A DNA stretch of 64,000 nt from Sphingomonas panni (GTDB taxonomy: Bacteria > Pseudomonadota > Alphaproteobacteria > Sphingomonadales > Sphingomonadaceae), in the NCBI RefSeq assembly GCF_022664435.1, contig NZ_JAKREU010000011.1:1-64000 (forward strand), in the 5' to 3' direction. A program made the position numbers and the translations under genes. Below the pieces are notes generated by a model. It saw only the letters and a list, made by a program, of their open reading frames with translations, searched no databases and was not told the origin of the DNA. This document shows positions 16,901-25,063 of the stretch, one piece after another (position 1 is the stretch's first letter; each line of letters begins with the position of its first letter).

Positions 16901-17321
16901 GCACGAAGCCGAGGCCGCGGACGAGGTTGCCGCGCCCTTCGGGTGACGGAAAGTCGGGGCTGGCCCCGCCGGTGGGGAAGCGCGAGATGGTGACGCCTGG
17001 AATGCGACCGATCGCTTCGGCGACCGACAGGTCGGGCAGGGTCGCGATGTCCGACGCGGTGATCGAATCGACGAAGGTCGACGATTTCCGCTTGATCTCC
17101 TTGGCCGATTCCAGCGCGGCGCGGATGCCGGTGACGACGATTTCGGTATCCGACGTCGTGGCCTGCGGCCCCTGCGACGTGACGGCTGGTTCACCTTCGG
17201 GGTCGGTCGCGGCGCTCTGTGCCGATGCGAGCGACGGCGTCATCGCGAGGGTCAGCGCCGATGTCGCCATCAACAGGCACTTGGCCGAGCTGGACCGCAG
17301 GCGGAATCCCGGTGTTCTCAT
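13920..17321 (-). CDS. Large TonB-dependent outer-membrane receptor
   Basis: 1133 residues, in the long TonB-dependent receptor class common in Caulobacterales, Sphingomonadales and Xanthomonadales and usually linked to glycan uptake. It has a signal peptide (cleavage near ASAQ, residue about 35), a TonB-box region (TEIVVTG), a plug domain (DIATLPDLSVAEAIGRIPGV; NLVRGLGFVRSEFNGRD), and then a 22-strand-type barrel to the end (ALFRI). The last residue is Ile rather than the common Phe. An ATG at 17321 sits 8 nt after GGAGGGG. It is divergent from the halogenase cluster across a 350-nt regulatory gap. The substrate is unknown; neighbours point to a glycoside. Confidence 0.93.
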   Translation of the reverse strand: MRTPGFRLRSSSAKCLLMATSALTLAMTPSLASAQSAATDPEGEPAVTSQGPQATTSDTEIVVTGIRAALESAKEIKRKSSTFVDSITASDIATLPDLSVAEAIGRIPGVTISRFPTGGASPDFPSPEGRGNLVRGLGFVRSEFNGRDAFSANGGRALDFSSIPPELVGGVDVYKNQSADLIEGGIGGSINLRTLEPFDSKKDLFVIAVDGTYSDLRKKWSPQGSITAGKRFQTGIGEFGILGSYSRSRLDSRINGWQQSPPIPRVLDANGNVPETTAFNDDTRANEFIGADPSRIVGITPGFQLRNTQFDRDRISYYGALQWRTDSLQATFKYIRVESKINSVEQTLEWFPDHNGGVQVGVQNLQLDKNWGSGGLPLCSGPGGRPVQPGDCETLYPVRGGLMESGLVTSNNDSWTGARGRDIGMLGVGKQEEATTEDFSLNVKWNATDRFYVTLDGQYTKADARQRQIWGGMNSYFNFYVKPDLDHPRVEFFIDPAHRFNPGNTRFTGDRDPITTNGVVTTPGVYIPSPTSSADFNGANFQFAADQFQNGKGDLYALRGDAAYDVSGGDGLAGWFDSIKFGARFAERSQVNSEMALNWGAIAPAWAGGYGIAGTFQDPSKGFEAVSYKDFFRGDGVVQGNNTDFVFVNHNILNDYSAFRKYIASEPQLTTLGNWVPRGIDDGTRFGRGVYRPEDTSDITERTKNAYIRVDFKHDFDGDMSTDGNVGVRYSRTELQSSGFQAFRPFNPDLPSCNPAGGAGQQNCQYTFDPTTGQRLRTDNAESRDDIRDFAPQAVAYAEQAAIPTTLNLVDERWLPSFNMKFNLNREMLFRFGYSKGLSRPNVQDLRASQEYVITTTTTRYPQITDRNDPLFGVDRGAQDISASEIRVSRGNPFLKPTTADNFDLSYEWYFKGGYLSVAGFYKKLQNIITNGDLSLGTTTLDGKTLNIVYNGPVNQAKATVKGVEIGYQQFFDFLPGPLKHLGFQGNYTFIDAKTTPPGNGADADGDGVPDDVTQVFRWGVSDLTGQSKHIANAVAIYQDKVVEARLAYNWRSSYLLTYRDYVTGNPIYADTAGFLDASLKFNIGNLQLRGSIANILDTKSKAYGIIDSGGQKYDRFSFLNDRRIVIGALFRI

Positions 17322-17678
17322 CACAATATCCCCTCCCTGAAGCGGCCGTTATCTCGGCCGTCCTGGTTTCCCCGTTTCACCGATCCGTCGTGTCGCGGGT
17401 CGTTTCTCTGGCCGACCCGGACCGATCAGTATCGGCTACGACCGACCGCATATCTGATCCAATATAGTCGGACAAGATAGCGGTAACATTTTTCGTGATC
17501 GCGTTGACAATTTGTCACGGAATCGTGCTTTTCATAAAGCGATAGAATAATTTCAGCTGTTACCATTGCTGCGGTGCGGCGAAGTCTGGCAAAGGACTTT
17601 AAAAGTGATCCGTATTGCTATGTTGATCCGCGAAGGACTGTTGATGCCAGGGTGCAGTTTTATCGGGGTTGACCCGGC
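17322..17678. promoter_or_regulatory. Divergent promoter region between TonB receptor and halogenase cluster
   Basis: A 350-nt AT-richer gap with no gene. Visible elements: a nested dyad at 17494-17519 listed separately; an imperfect minus-strand promoter TTGTCC-17 nt-TATGCG (about 17445-17480); a small inverted repeat CCGAT-cagt-ATCGG at 17422-17435; and TGATCC three times. No transcription-factor gene lies nearby. The length and AT content fit a regulated two-way promoter. Confidence 0.5.
17494..17519. promoter_or_regulatory. Nested dyad (candidate operator)
   Basis: Inner 13-bp palindrome TGACAA-T-TTGTCA (17505-17517) inside outer arms CGTGA (17494-17498) and TCACG (17515-17519). It contains a TTGACA hexamer that could be a -35 for the plus-strand halogenase operon, though no good -10 stands at 16-18 nt. 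It lies about 160-185 nt upstream of the first halogenase. Confidence 0.4.
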
Positions 17679-19196
17679 GTGAGGGATGGCGCGATCGCAT
17701 CAGTGTGTATCGTCGGCGGCGGTACCGCCGGATGGATGGCCGCCGCTGCACTAGCGAACAGACTGGCGGGTTTGAACGTGGCGGTCCGGCTGATCGAGTC
17801 GGAGGAGATCGGTACGGTCGGGGTCGGCGAGGCGACGTTGCCGCATATCCGCGCCTTCAACACCACGCTCGGGATTGCCGAACCCGAACTGATGCGGGCG
17901 ACCGAGGCGACCTACAAGCTGGGCATCGAATTCTGTGACTGGGGCCGAGTCGGCGACCGGTACATCCATCCCTTCGGCAACTACGGGCCGAGCGACGACG
18001 CGATCCCATTCTACCATCAATGGCTGCGACTGCGGACGATGGGGGGCGCGGGTCGGCTGGATGACTATTCCTATCCGATCGTCGCCGCCGAGCAGAACCG
18101 CTTCCGCCATCCCGCCAGTGAACCGGGACGGGTCGAATCGAGCTTCGGCTATGCCTATCAATTCGACGCGTCGCTCTATGCGCGCTTCCTGCGTCGCTAT
18201 GCCGAAGCACGCGGTATCGAACGGATCGAGGGCAAGGTCGTCGATGTCGCGCTGGACGGCACCGCTGGGTTCGTCCGCCATGTCACCATGGCGGACGGCC
18301 GGGTGGTTGGGGGCGACCTGTTCATCGACTGTTCGGGGTTTCGCGGGCTGTTGATCGAAGGCGCGCTGCGGTCGGGCTATGACGACTGGAGCCGGTGGTT
18401 GCCGTGCAACCGCGCGGTGGCGGTGCCGACCGACAGCCACGGGCCGCTCGGCCCCTATACCCGGGCGACGGCGCGGACGGCGGGGTGGCAGTGGCGCATT
18501 CCGCTGCAGCACCGGGTCGGCAACGGCCATGTCTATTGCAGCGACTTCATCTCCGACGACGATGCGCAGCAGCAGCTGGTCGACAATCTGGACGCGCCGA
18601 TGCAGGCGGAGCCGCGCCGGCTGCGCTTCACGACCGGGCGGCGGCGCGACTTCTGGAAACGCAACGTCGTGGCGATCGGGCTGGCGAGCGGGTTTCTCGA
18701 ACCGCTCGAATCGACGTCGATCCACCTGATCCAGGACGGGATAACCGAATTGCTGGCGCTGTTCCCCGATCAGGGCTTCGCGGCGGAGGATATCGACGAA
18801 TATAACCGGCGCATGGCGCTGCATTTCGAACGGGTGCGCGACTTCCTGCTGCTGCACTACGTCGCGACGGAGCGGGACGACAGTCCGATGTGGCGGCATT
18901 TCCGTGCGCTGACCCTGCCCGACAGCATGCGGCACAAGATCGATACGTGGCTGACGCGCGGCTATGTCGTACCCTATCAGTTCGGGTTATTCCTGCCGCC
19001 CAGCTGGGTGGCGGTGATGCTGGGGCAGGGGCTGGTGCCGAAGGGGTATGACCCGCGGGTCGCGGGGATCGAGCCCGGCGCGCTGGCGAAGCGGGCGGCG
19101 GCGCTTCGGGCGGAGGTTGCCGCGGCGGTGCGAGCGACCCCGGACCATGCCGATTATATCCGGCAGTCGCCTGCCGCCGCCGGACTGGCTGCGTGA
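17679..19196 (+). CDS. Flavin-dependent tryptophan-halogenase family protein 1
   Basis: 505 residues, normal for this family. It uses FADH2, O2 and halide to form HOCl-like species. All signatures are present: the FAD motif GGGTAGW (13-19), TVGVGEAT (46-53), the catalytic Lys80 in ATYKLGIEFCDW, the halogenase motif WQWRIP (270-275), and EPLEST with the Glu344 position equivalent to the active-site Glu of PrnA. GTG start. It is the first gene of a four-gene overlapping cluster, and its stop overlaps the next ATG (TGATG). No secondary-metabolite genes are near, so the physiological substrate is unlikely to be a biosynthetic Trp. The family assignment is firm; the substrate is unknown. Confidence 0.93.
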   Translation: MRDGAIASVCIVGGGTAGWMAAAALANRLAGLNVAVRLIESEEIGTVGVGEATLPHIRAFNTTLGIAEPELMRATEATYKLGIEFCDWGRVGDRYIHPFGNYGPSDDAIPFYHQWLRLRTMGGAGRLDDYSYPIVAAEQNRFRHPASEPGRVESSFGYAYQFDASLYARFLRRYAEARGIERIEGKVVDVALDGTAGFVRHVTMADGRVVGGDLFIDCSGFRGLLIEGALRSGYDDWSRWLPCNRAVAVPTDSHGPLGPYTRATARTAGWQWRIPLQHRVGNGHVYCSDFISDDDAQQQLVDNLDAPMQAEPRRLRFTTGRRRDFWKRNVVAIGLASGFLEPLESTSIHLIQDGITELLALFPDQGFAAEDIDEYNRRMALHFERVRDFLLLHYVATERDDSPMWRHFRALTLPDSMRHKIDTWLTRGYVVPYQFGLFLPPSWVAVMLGQGLVPKGYDPRVAGIEPGALAKRAAALRAEVAAAVRATPDHADYIRQSPAAAGLAA

Positions 19197-20632
19197 TGGT
19201 CGGCGTCGAAGCGGGTGCGCCAGCCGGGCGCATCCTCGTCTGTGGCGATGGGCTGGCGGCGCGGATGACGCTGGCGGCGCTGGCGCGGCAATTGCCGCCG
19301 GCGATGGCGATCCTATGGGCGCGGGGCGGGCGGCAGGACGATAGCGACCTGTTCTATGGCAATGTCACCGGCCCTTCCGCTTATGCCTTCAACCTGTCGG
19401 CGGGGGTGGATGAGCGGCAGGTGATGCTCGACAGCGCCACCGCCTTCTCCTGGGGCACGCGCTATGCGCGCTGGGGGGGCGGCCGGGGATGGATGCAGTC
19501 GTTCGCGCTGCCCTTTCCGGTGATGGATGGGGTGCAGTTCCACCAGTATCTGTCGATGGGTGGCGCGGACGGGATCGATCCGTTCGTTGCCGGATTGCAG
19601 GCGGCGCGGCGGGGCGTCTTCGTCCATCCGCCACGCGCCACCGGCAAAGGCGCGGTGCATCCGCTGTCGCGCGCCGAATATGGCTATCAGTTCGATCCTG
19701 CCGACTATGCGCGGCTGTTCGACGTGTCTGATCGGGTCGAGCGGGTGGCCGGAACGATCGCCTCGGTCATGGTGGCGGAGGGCGGTATCGCGGGCGTGGC
19801 GATGGACGATGGCCGTGTCGTGACCGCCGACCTCTATGTTGATGTATCGGGGCCGGCGGCGCGGTTGCTTTCCGCCCTGTCAGAGGATGCGGCTGCGGGT
19901 CGCCGCATCGCCATCGCGGTCAGCAATCTGCCCGACGACGATCAGGCACCCTTGCGCACGATCCGGGCGACGCCCGACGGATGGGAAAGCGATACGCCGC
20001 TCAAGGGGCGCACGCGGCGGACCGTCGTTGGCGCGCCAGATAGCGTGGAAGGCGCGCAGGCGACCTTGGGCCGAAGGTCGCGCGCGTGGGTCGGCAACTG
20101 CGTCGCGATCGGGCAGGCGGCGGGCGTGGTCGAGCCGCTGACGCCCGCGCCGATGCTGCTGCTGGAGCGCGATATCGAACGGCTGCTGGCGCTGATCCCG
20201 GTATCGGCCGATCGCACGGTGGAGGCGGCGGAATATAATCGCCGGTGCGCCGAGGATTACGACCATGCCGCATTGTTCCAGCAGGCGTTCTTCGCCGCCG
20301 ATGGGCTGCCGGACGGCCCCTATTGGCAGGCGGCACGGGCGGAAGCGGTGCCGGAGAAGCTGGCGCGCAAGCTGACCATGTTCGAACGGCGCGGCGTACT
20401 GGTCGCCTACGACCTCGAGCCCTTTCACCCGGAGGACTGGCTGATCCTGCATTTCGGATTGGGGCATCGCCCGGCGCGGCACGATCCGCTGGCCGCCCGC
20501 GCGGACAGGGGACAGGTCGCCATGTTCCTTTCCAACATGGCGCGCGAGATCGAACAGGGCGTGGCGACCCTGCCGCCGGCCCGCGTCTATCGTACGCAAC
20601 TGGAGCAATATCTGCGGAAGGCCGCGTCGTGA
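19196..20632 (+). CDS. Degenerate tryptophan-halogenase paralogue lacking catalytic residues
   Basis: 478 residues with halogenase-like architecture (FSWGTRYARWG region, YGYQFDPADYARLF, and a C-terminal EYNRRC helix), but key features are gone. The dinucleotide motif is GDGLAA instead of GGGxAG. There is no TVGVGEAT, no FKLGIEF lysine segment and no WxWxIP; the active-site Glu position reads VEPLTPAP rather than LEPLEST. It is unlikely to halogenate; it could be a structural or regulatory partner of its neighbours. The ATG at 19196 overlaps the previous TGA by one base (a GTG at 19193 is also in frame), and the next gene overlaps it by GTGA. Confidence 0.8.
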   Translation: MVGVEAGAPAGRILVCGDGLAARMTLAALARQLPPAMAILWARGGRQDDSDLFYGNVTGPSAYAFNLSAGVDERQVMLDSATAFSWGTRYARWGGGRGWMQSFALPFPVMDGVQFHQYLSMGGADGIDPFVAGLQAARRGVFVHPPRATGKGAVHPLSRAEYGYQFDPADYARLFDVSDRVERVAGTIASVMVAEGGIAGVAMDDGRVVTADLYVDVSGPAARLLSALSEDAAAGRRIAIAVSNLPDDDQAPLRTIRATPDGWESDTPLKGRTRRTVVGAPDSVEGAQATLGRRSRAWVGNCVAIGQAAGVVEPLTPAPMLLLERDIERLLALIPVSADRTVEAAEYNRRCAEDYDHAALFQQAFFAADGLPDGPYWQAARAEAVPEKLARKLTMFERRGVLVAYDLEPFHPEDWLILHFGLGHRPARHDPLAARADRGQVAMFLSNMAREIEQGVATLPPARVYRTQLEQYLRKAAS

Positions 20633-22137
20633 GCGCGCCGCTGCTCCGCCGGATCGTGATCGTCGGCGGCGGATCGGCCGGCTGGATGACCGCTGCAGCG
20701 CTGTCCAGCCTGCTGGACCCGAAGGACGTCGCGATCACATTGGTCGAATCCGATGCGATCGGCACGGTGGGGGTGGGCGAGGCGACGATCCCGGACATCC
20801 TCGCCTTCAACCGGCTGCTGGGCGTGAACGAAGCCGAGTTCATGGCCGCGACGCAGGCGACGTTCAAGCTGGGGATCGAGTTCGTCGACTGGGGCGCGAA
20901 AGGGGATCGCTACATCCATCCCTTCGGCCAGCATGGCGTCGACATGCAGGGGATCGATTTCCACCAATATTGGCTGCGCGCCCGCGAGGACGGCGCGACC
21001 GACGGGATCGAGGCGTACAGCCTGTGCGCGGTCGCGGCGCAGGCCGGGCGGTTCGTGCTGCCCGATCCCAATCCGCGGTCGGTGCTGTCGCAGATTCGCT
21101 ATGCCTATCATTTCGATGCGACGCTCTATGCCCGGTTCCTAAGGCGCTATGCCGAGGAACGCGGCGTGGTGCGGGTCGAAGGGATGGTGGGAGAGGTCCG
21201 GCAGGATGCGCAGGGCGATATTGCCGCGCTGATCCTGGCGGACGGGCGCGAGGTCGCGGGCGACTTCTTTTTCGACTGCACCGGGTTCCGCGCATTGCTG
21301 AGCGGCGATACGCTCGGCACCACTTTCGTCGACTGGAGCCATTGGCTGCCCTGCGATACCGCACTCGCGGTGCCGAGCGGCCATGCCGGGCCGCCGATGC
21401 CCTATACCCGATCCACTGCGCGCGACGCCGGCTGGCAATGGCGCATCCCGACCCAGCACCGGGTCGGCAACGGCCATATCTTTTCGAGCGCGTTCCAGTC
21501 GGAAGAAGCGGCGCGCGACGTGCTGCTCGCGAACCTCGACGCGCCGGCGCTGGCCGATCCGCGCAGGATCAGTTTCCGGGCGGGATGCCGCGACACGTTC
21601 TGGCGGGGCAACTGCATCGCGATCGGGTTGGCGGCCGGGTTCCTCGAACCGTTGGAATCGACCTCGATCTATCTGATCCAGGAAGGGATCAGCCGCTTCA
21701 TCTCGCTGTTTCCCAGGGGCAACATTCCCGACATCCTGCGCACCGAATATAACCGCCACATGCGGACCGAGTTCGAGCAGGTGCGCGACTTCATCATCCT
21801 GCACTATGCGGCGACGACACGCGACGACACGCCGTTCTGGAACTACTGCCGAACCATGAGTCTGCCCGACACGTTGCTGCACAAGATCGAACTGTTCCGG
21901 GAGACGGGACGCGTATTCCGCTACAATGACGAATTGTTCTCGCGGCCGAGCTGGGTCGCGGTCATGCTGGGGCAAGGTATCGTGCCGAGGACGAGCGACC
22001 CGATCGTGGCGACGCTGCCGACCGGCGAAGTGGCGCACAGCCTGGCGTCGATGCGGGGCGCGATGGCGGCGGCGGTGCAACGGATGCCGACCCATGCCGA
22101 GTTCCTGTCGCGCTATTGCCCGGCGGTGGCGGCATGA
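20629..22137 (+). CDS. Flavin-dependent tryptophan-halogenase family protein 2
   Basis: 502 residues. FAD motif GGGSAGW (13-19), TVGVGEAT, catalytic Lys80 in ATFKLGIEFVDW, GWQWRIP and LEPLEST are all present, so it should be catalytically competent. The GTG start overlaps the previous stop (GTGA), and the next gene starts at an ATGA overlap, so all four paralogues are translationally coupled. It is clearly paralogous to the genes at 17679 and 22134 (shared GDRYIHPFG, YARFLRRYAE and PYTRxTA segments), implying old duplications rather than a recent tandem copy. Confidence 0.92.
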   Translation: MSAPLLRRIVIVGGGSAGWMTAAALSSLLDPKDVAITLVESDAIGTVGVGEATIPDILAFNRLLGVNEAEFMAATQATFKLGIEFVDWGAKGDRYIHPFGQHGVDMQGIDFHQYWLRAREDGATDGIEAYSLCAVAAQAGRFVLPDPNPRSVLSQIRYAYHFDATLYARFLRRYAEERGVVRVEGMVGEVRQDAQGDIAALILADGREVAGDFFFDCTGFRALLSGDTLGTTFVDWSHWLPCDTALAVPSGHAGPPMPYTRSTARDAGWQWRIPTQHRVGNGHIFSSAFQSEEAARDVLLANLDAPALADPRRISFRAGCRDTFWRGNCIAIGLAAGFLEPLESTSIYLIQEGISRFISLFPRGNIPDILRTEYNRHMRTEFEQVRDFIILHYAATTRDDTPFWNYCRTMSLPDTLLHKIELFRETGRVFRYNDELFSRPSWVAVMLGQGIVPRTSDPIVATLPTGEVAHSLASMRGAMAAAVQRMPTHAEFLSRYCPAVAA

Positions 22138-23645
22138 AGGACGGCAATATCCGCAGCATCACCGTTGTCGGCGGCGGCACTGCCGGATGGATGGCCGCCG
22201 CCGCCTTTTCCCGCATCCTGTCGGGCAGCGATATCGCGATCCGCGTGGTCGAATCCGAAGCGATCGGCACGGTCGGCGTGGGTGAGGCGACGATACCGCA
22301 CATTCAGTATTTCAATCGCCTGCTGGGCATCGACGAGGACGAATTCGTCCGGCGGACCTGCGCAACGTTCAAGCTAGGCATCGAATTCGTCGACTGGGGC
22401 AGGATCGGCGAGCGATATATCCACCCCTTCGGCACCTATGGTCAGGAGATGGAGGGGCTGCACTTTCATCATTTCTGGTACCGGCAGGCGCAGATGGGCG
22501 GGGCATTGCCGCTCGACCGTTACAGCATCGGCGTCGGCGCGGCGAAGGCGGGCAAGTTCCAGCGTCCCGACCATAGCCGGCCGGGATCGCCGCTCGGCGG
22601 TATCGCCTATGCGTTCCAGTTCGATGCCGCGCTCTACGCGCGATATTTGCGCGAACGGGCCGAAGCGGCGGGCGTCCTGCGGGTCGAGGGCCGGATCGTC
22701 GATGTCGCGCTGAACGGTGCGAACGGTCATGTCGACCATGTGGTGCTGGATGATGGCCGCAGCGTGGGCGGCGACCTGTTCATCGATTGCTCCGGCTTTC
22801 GCGGCCTGCTGATCGAAGGGGCGTTGCGCGCCGGCTATGACGACTGGAGCCAATGGCTGCCGTGTGATCGTGCCGTCGCGCGACCGTGCGCGCGGGTCGG
22901 CGATCCGACGCCCTATACCCGCGCCACCGCGACCAGTGTCGGATGGCGCTGGCGCATCCCGCTGCAATCGCGGACCGGCAACGGCCATGTCTATTGTTCG
23001 GACCATGTCGATGACGACACCGCGCTGGCGATGCTCGATGCGGCTCTGGACGGGCAGACACTGGCCGAGCCCAATTTCCTGCGGTTCACGGCGGGCGTCC
23101 GGCGCAAGGCGTGGGACCGCAACGTCGTCGCGCTGGGACTGGCATCGGGCTTTCTCGAACCGCTGGAATCGACGTCGATCCATTTGATCCAGACGGGGAT
23201 CGCACGGCTGCTGACCAACTTTCCCGACCGCTCGTTCAACCAGTCCGACATCGATTATTACAACCGGCGGACCCGCGCGGAATATGAACAGATTCGCGAC
23301 TTTCTGATCCTGCATTACAAGGCGACGGCGCGTGACGACAGCCCGCTCTGGCGCCGGTGTCGCGACATGGCGATCCCCGATTCGCTGGCCGAGCGGATGG
23401 CGATCTTCCGCGAGAACGCACGGCTCTATCGCCACGACAACGAACTGTTCAGCGAGACGAGCTGGCTGGCGGTACTGCACGGCCAGAATGTCGTGCCGAA
23501 GCGCTATCACCCGATCGCCGACCTGCTGAGCGATGCCGAACTGGACAACCGGATGACCCGAATCGCCGCGGCAATGGATGCGGGCGTGCGGGCGATGCCG
23601 GACCATATGGCGTTCATCGATCACCATTGCCGCAGCCCGTCGTGA
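22134..23645 (+). CDS. Flavin-dependent tryptophan-halogenase family protein 3
   Basis: 503 residues with GGGTAGW (13-19), TVGVGEAT, catalytic Lys80 in ATFKLGIEFVDW, the WRWRIP halogenase motif and LEPLEST. The ATG at 22134 overlaps the previous stop (ATGA); an in-frame extension to 22116 is inside the previous gene and has no SD. It is the last gene of the halogenase cluster. No terminator hairpin follows, so readthrough into the transporter operon 170 nt downstream is possible. Confidence 0.92.
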   Translation: MKDGNIRSITVVGGGTAGWMAAAAFSRILSGSDIAIRVVESEAIGTVGVGEATIPHIQYFNRLLGIDEDEFVRRTCATFKLGIEFVDWGRIGERYIHPFGTYGQEMEGLHFHHFWYRQAQMGGALPLDRYSIGVGAAKAGKFQRPDHSRPGSPLGGIAYAFQFDAALYARYLRERAEAAGVLRVEGRIVDVALNGANGHVDHVVLDDGRSVGGDLFIDCSGFRGLLIEGALRAGYDDWSQWLPCDRAVARPCARVGDPTPYTRATATSVGWRWRIPLQSRTGNGHVYCSDHVDDDTALAMLDAALDGQTLAEPNFLRFTAGVRRKAWDRNVVALGLASGFLEPLESTSIHLIQTGIARLLTNFPDRSFNQSDIDYYNRRTRAEYEQIRDFLILHYKATARDDSPLWRRCRDMAIPDSLAERMAIFRENARLYRHDNELFSETSWLAVLHGQNVVPKRYHPIADLLSDAELDNRMTRIAAAMDAGVRAMPDHMAFIDHHCRSPS

Positions 23646-23815
23646 GAGTGGCTGGATATCAGGACGCTACGGTAGGGCGGCCATTTCCAAGCGCGATATC
23701 TGGCAACCAAATTTTCGAAATGCGGTGAAACCGGTTACATTGCACTTTACACCGGTGCCGGACCAACCTAGCCTCGCGAGCAAATAAGCAGACAAAACCG
23801 CGGAGGGGATGGCGC
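23646..23815 (+). promoter_or_regulatory. Promoter and paired CCGG palindromes before the sugar operon
   Basis: Two CCGG-centred palindromes, AACCGGTT (23729-23736) and CACCGGTG (23750-23757), have centres 21 bp apart, two helical turns. A possible sigma-70-type promoter, TTTACA (23746-23751), 17 nt, TAGCCT (23769-23774), overlaps the second palindrome. This is the layout expected of LacI-type repression or of a dimer-of-dimers operator. The motif is read directly; the regulator is inferred and is not encoded nearby. Confidence 0.5.
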
Positions 23816-25063
23816 ATGGCCATTGCGGAGGGTGTTGGACGTCACAGTCGCGCGTCGGTCGAGGGCGGAATGACCGTCCGGCTGAGCGCATTGATGTTCA
23901 TGCAGTTTTTCATCTGGGGCGCGTGGCAGGTCACGCTGGGCCTCGTGATGCAGACGGTCGGCATCGGCAATTTGATCGGCAACGCTTTTTCGATGGGGCC
24001 GATCGCGTCGATCGTCGGGTCGCTGCTGCTCGGCATGGTTGCGACACGCTATGTCGCGCCCAAGATGCTGATGGTGATCCTGCATCTGGTGGGCGGCGTT
24101 CTACTGTTCCTGATGCCGTCGCTCATCACGCCGGAGCGGGGCGGGACGTTCGTCTGGCTGCTGCTGGGCTACATGATCCTTTACATGCCAACCGTCGGCC
24201 TCGCGAACACCATCGCGCTCAAGAGCTTCGGCGAGCGGACCGACAATTTCCCGTTCGTCCGTGCGTTCGGCACGATCGGCTGGATAGCGTCGGGCCTCCT
24301 CATCGGCTGGGCCGGGCTGTCGGCCAGCCCGCAGATCTTCACCGTCGCGGCGGTCGTGTCGGTGGCGTTGGGTCTCTACAGCATCACCCTGCCGACCGTG
24401 GAGGCCGACAAGCCGCAGGGCGGCAGCGTGCTGGCGCAGGTATTCTGCGTCGAGGCGTTCGGCCTGATGCGGCAGAAATCCTTCCTGATCTTCATCCTGT
24501 GTGCGACGCTGATCTCGGTCCCGCTGGCGATGTATTACGCCTATGCCTCGCCCTATGTCGGTGCGGCGGGAATCGAGAATGTGGGTGGCACGCTCGCCAT
24601 CGGGCAGATGTCCGAACTGGTCTTCATGTTCTCGATGCCATGGCTCTATCGCCGCTTCGGAGTGAAGCCGCTGCTGCTGGTCGGGATGGCCGCATGGGCA
24701 TTGCGTTATGCGCTGTTCGCGATCGGTGACGGCGGATCGGGCATCTGGGCGATCTATCTGGGCGTTGCGCTGCACGGCGTCTGCTACGACTTCTTCTTTG
24801 TCGCGGGGGCCATCTACACCGGCATCATCGCCGCGCCGAAGGGCGTGAACGCGCAGGCGCAGGGAATGCTGACGCTGTTCACCTATGGCGTGGGCATGCT
24901 GCTCGGGTCGCAGATCGGCGCACTGCTCTATGCGCAGCTGCCCGCCGCCCCGACCATCGCCGACTGGCAGGGCATGTGGGTCTATCCGGCGGTCGCCGCC
25001 GCCGCGATCGCGCTGCTGTTCCAACTTACCTTCCGCGATGACCGCAAGGAGACGCTGGCATGA
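23816..25063 (+). CDS. MFS transporter, NupG/nucleoside:H+ symporter-like
   Basis: 415 residues with about 12 hydrophobic helices. The pattern FMQFFIWGAWQVTLG in helix 1 and SFGERTDNFPFVRAFGTIGWI in the middle is typical of the NupG-like nucleoside/H+ symporter branch of the MFS. In sphingomonad sugar loci such carriers probably move sugars or oxidised sugars across the inner membrane, so a nucleoside substrate should not be assumed. GGAGGGG lies 7 nt before the ATG at 23816; an internal ATG at 23870 is an alternative. It overlaps the next gene by ATGA. Confidence 0.85.
   Translation: MAIAEGVGRHSRASVEGGMTVRLSALMFMQFFIWGAWQVTLGLVMQTVGIGNLIGNAFSMGPIASIVGSLLLGMVATRYVAPKMLMVILHLVGGVLLFLMPSLITPERGGTFVWLLLGYMILYMPTVGLANTIALKSFGERTDNFPFVRAFGTIGWIASGLLIGWAGLSASPQIFTVAAVVSVALGLYSITLPTVEADKPQGGSVLAQVFCVEAFGLMRQKSFLIFILCATLISVPLAMYYAYASPYVGAAGIENVGGTLAIGQMSELVFMFSMPWLYRRFGVKPLLLVGMAAWALRYALFAIGDGGSGIWAIYLGVALHGVCYDFFFVAGAIYTGIIAAPKGVNAQAQGMLTLFTYGVGMLLGSQIGALLYAQLPAAPTIADWQGMWVYPAVAAAAIALLFQLTFRDDRKETLA

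Noticed and set aside
19193..19198. Start of the degenerate halogenase at GTG 19193
   Set aside because: The ATG at 19196 in a TGATG overlap is more likely; the GTG cannot be excluded.
17679..23645. Halogenase cluster as part of a secondary-metabolite gene cluster
   Set aside because: No NRPS, PKS, terpene, RiPP or amino-acid-biosynthetic genes flank it; a transporter and glycoside genes follow.
23816..25063. Nucleoside-specific function for the NupG-like transporter
   Set aside because: Only family similarity supports it; genomic context argues for a sugar derivative instead.
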